From NCBI GenBank assembly GCA_019509985.1, contig JAEKLF010000066.1:1-43520 (forward strand): a stretch of 43,520 nt of DNA, in the 5' to 3' direction. The translations under genes and the position numbers were made by a program. The notes beneath the pieces were generated by a model that searched no databases, was not told where the DNA came from, and saw nothing but the letters and a program-made list of their open reading frames with translations. Position 1 is the first letter of the stretch. Each line of letters opens with the position of its first letter. The DNA is from Burkholderiales bacterium (GTDB taxonomy: Bacteria > Pseudomonadota > Gammaproteobacteria > Burkholderiales > Burkholderiaceae_C). This document shows positions 43,272-43,520 of this stretch, in pieces.

Positions 43272-43275
<4 letters not shown>
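41893..43275 (-). CDS. Sensor histidine kinase (TctE/QseC-like)
   Basis: A 460-residue membrane kinase: a transmembrane helix near 12-33, a periplasmic 2CSK_N-type sensor domain (about 34-165), a second helix near 167-186, HAMP, the H-box with His251 (SDAAHQLRTPLAGLKSQ), the N-box NLIDNAVRYAG and G-boxes DVEDNGPGLPP and GCGLGLAIVREIVEHHGG. The start is GTG 43275, which overlaps the response regulator stop (GTGA). The ligand is unknown; related kinases answer to tricarboxylates or quorum-type signals. Confidence 0.93.

Positions 43276-43520
<245 letters not shown>

Overview
The window looks like chromosomal DNA of a high-GC (about 70%) betaproteobacterium of the order Burkholderiales, probably from the Roseateles/Rubrivivax/Leptothrix group. 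This rests on gene content and codon use: a split his operon with rsmD and coaD, a PEP-CTERM protein, a WS/DGAT acyltransferase, a PHA-granule family protein and a DUF1800/DUF1501 pair. I ran no search. No rRNA, tRNA, CRISPR, prophage or transposase is visible, and no intergenic gap exceeds 300 bases.

Layout. (1) 1-6953, plus strand: the end of an adenosylcobalamin operon (cobB, cut by the window edge, then bluB, cobO, a DUF1636 gene, cbiB, cobC, cobQ), mostly joined by ATGA overlaps, followed by a secreted S1/P1 nuclease. (2) 7044-11418, minus: a secreted TPR protein, a DUF1501/DUF1800 pair and a RidA-like protein, the last divergent from a LysR gene (11509-12426). (3) 12445-24269, mostly minus: the histidine region, broken into three blocks. 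hisG-hisD follow a bolA gene. hisC-hisB-(unknown secreted protein)-hisH-hisA is headed by a VapBC toxin-antitoxin pair whose toxin stop overlaps the hisC start. hisF is cut off from hisA by a plus-strand CHRD/PEP-CTERM gene and a repeat, and is followed by rsmD, coaD and a ferredoxin. hisI and hisE are not here. (4) 24347-27544: a two-gene ABC exporter divergent from a TetR regulator, and a TPR-like protein. (5) 27681-28967: three tandem paralogous small secreted proteins that I cannot assign to a known family; the first two are each followed by a terminator. (6) 28986-31137: lipid storage genes, namely WS/DGAT, an acyl-CoA-binding protein and a PHA-system protein. (7) 31270-33482: a Sel1 protein, an aldo/keto reductase and a small membrane protein. 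(8) 33475-38889, minus: SDR, secreted alpha/beta hydrolase, molybdopterin oxidoreductase, aminopeptidase and GNAT acetyltransferase, with a divergent LysR gene. (9) 39922-41896: an AhpD-like protein divergent from a MocR regulator. (10) 41893-43520: a two-component system whose response regulator is cut by the window edge and carries a palindromic repeat inserted in frame.

What stands out: a toxin-antitoxin module with a well-formed nested palindromic operator that may drive half of the histidine operon; an unknown secreted protein translationally locked into that operon; the family of three two-cysteine exported proteins; and dispersed REP-like repeats, one pair with a compensatory base change in its stem and another repeat read through as protein inside a DNA-binding domain.
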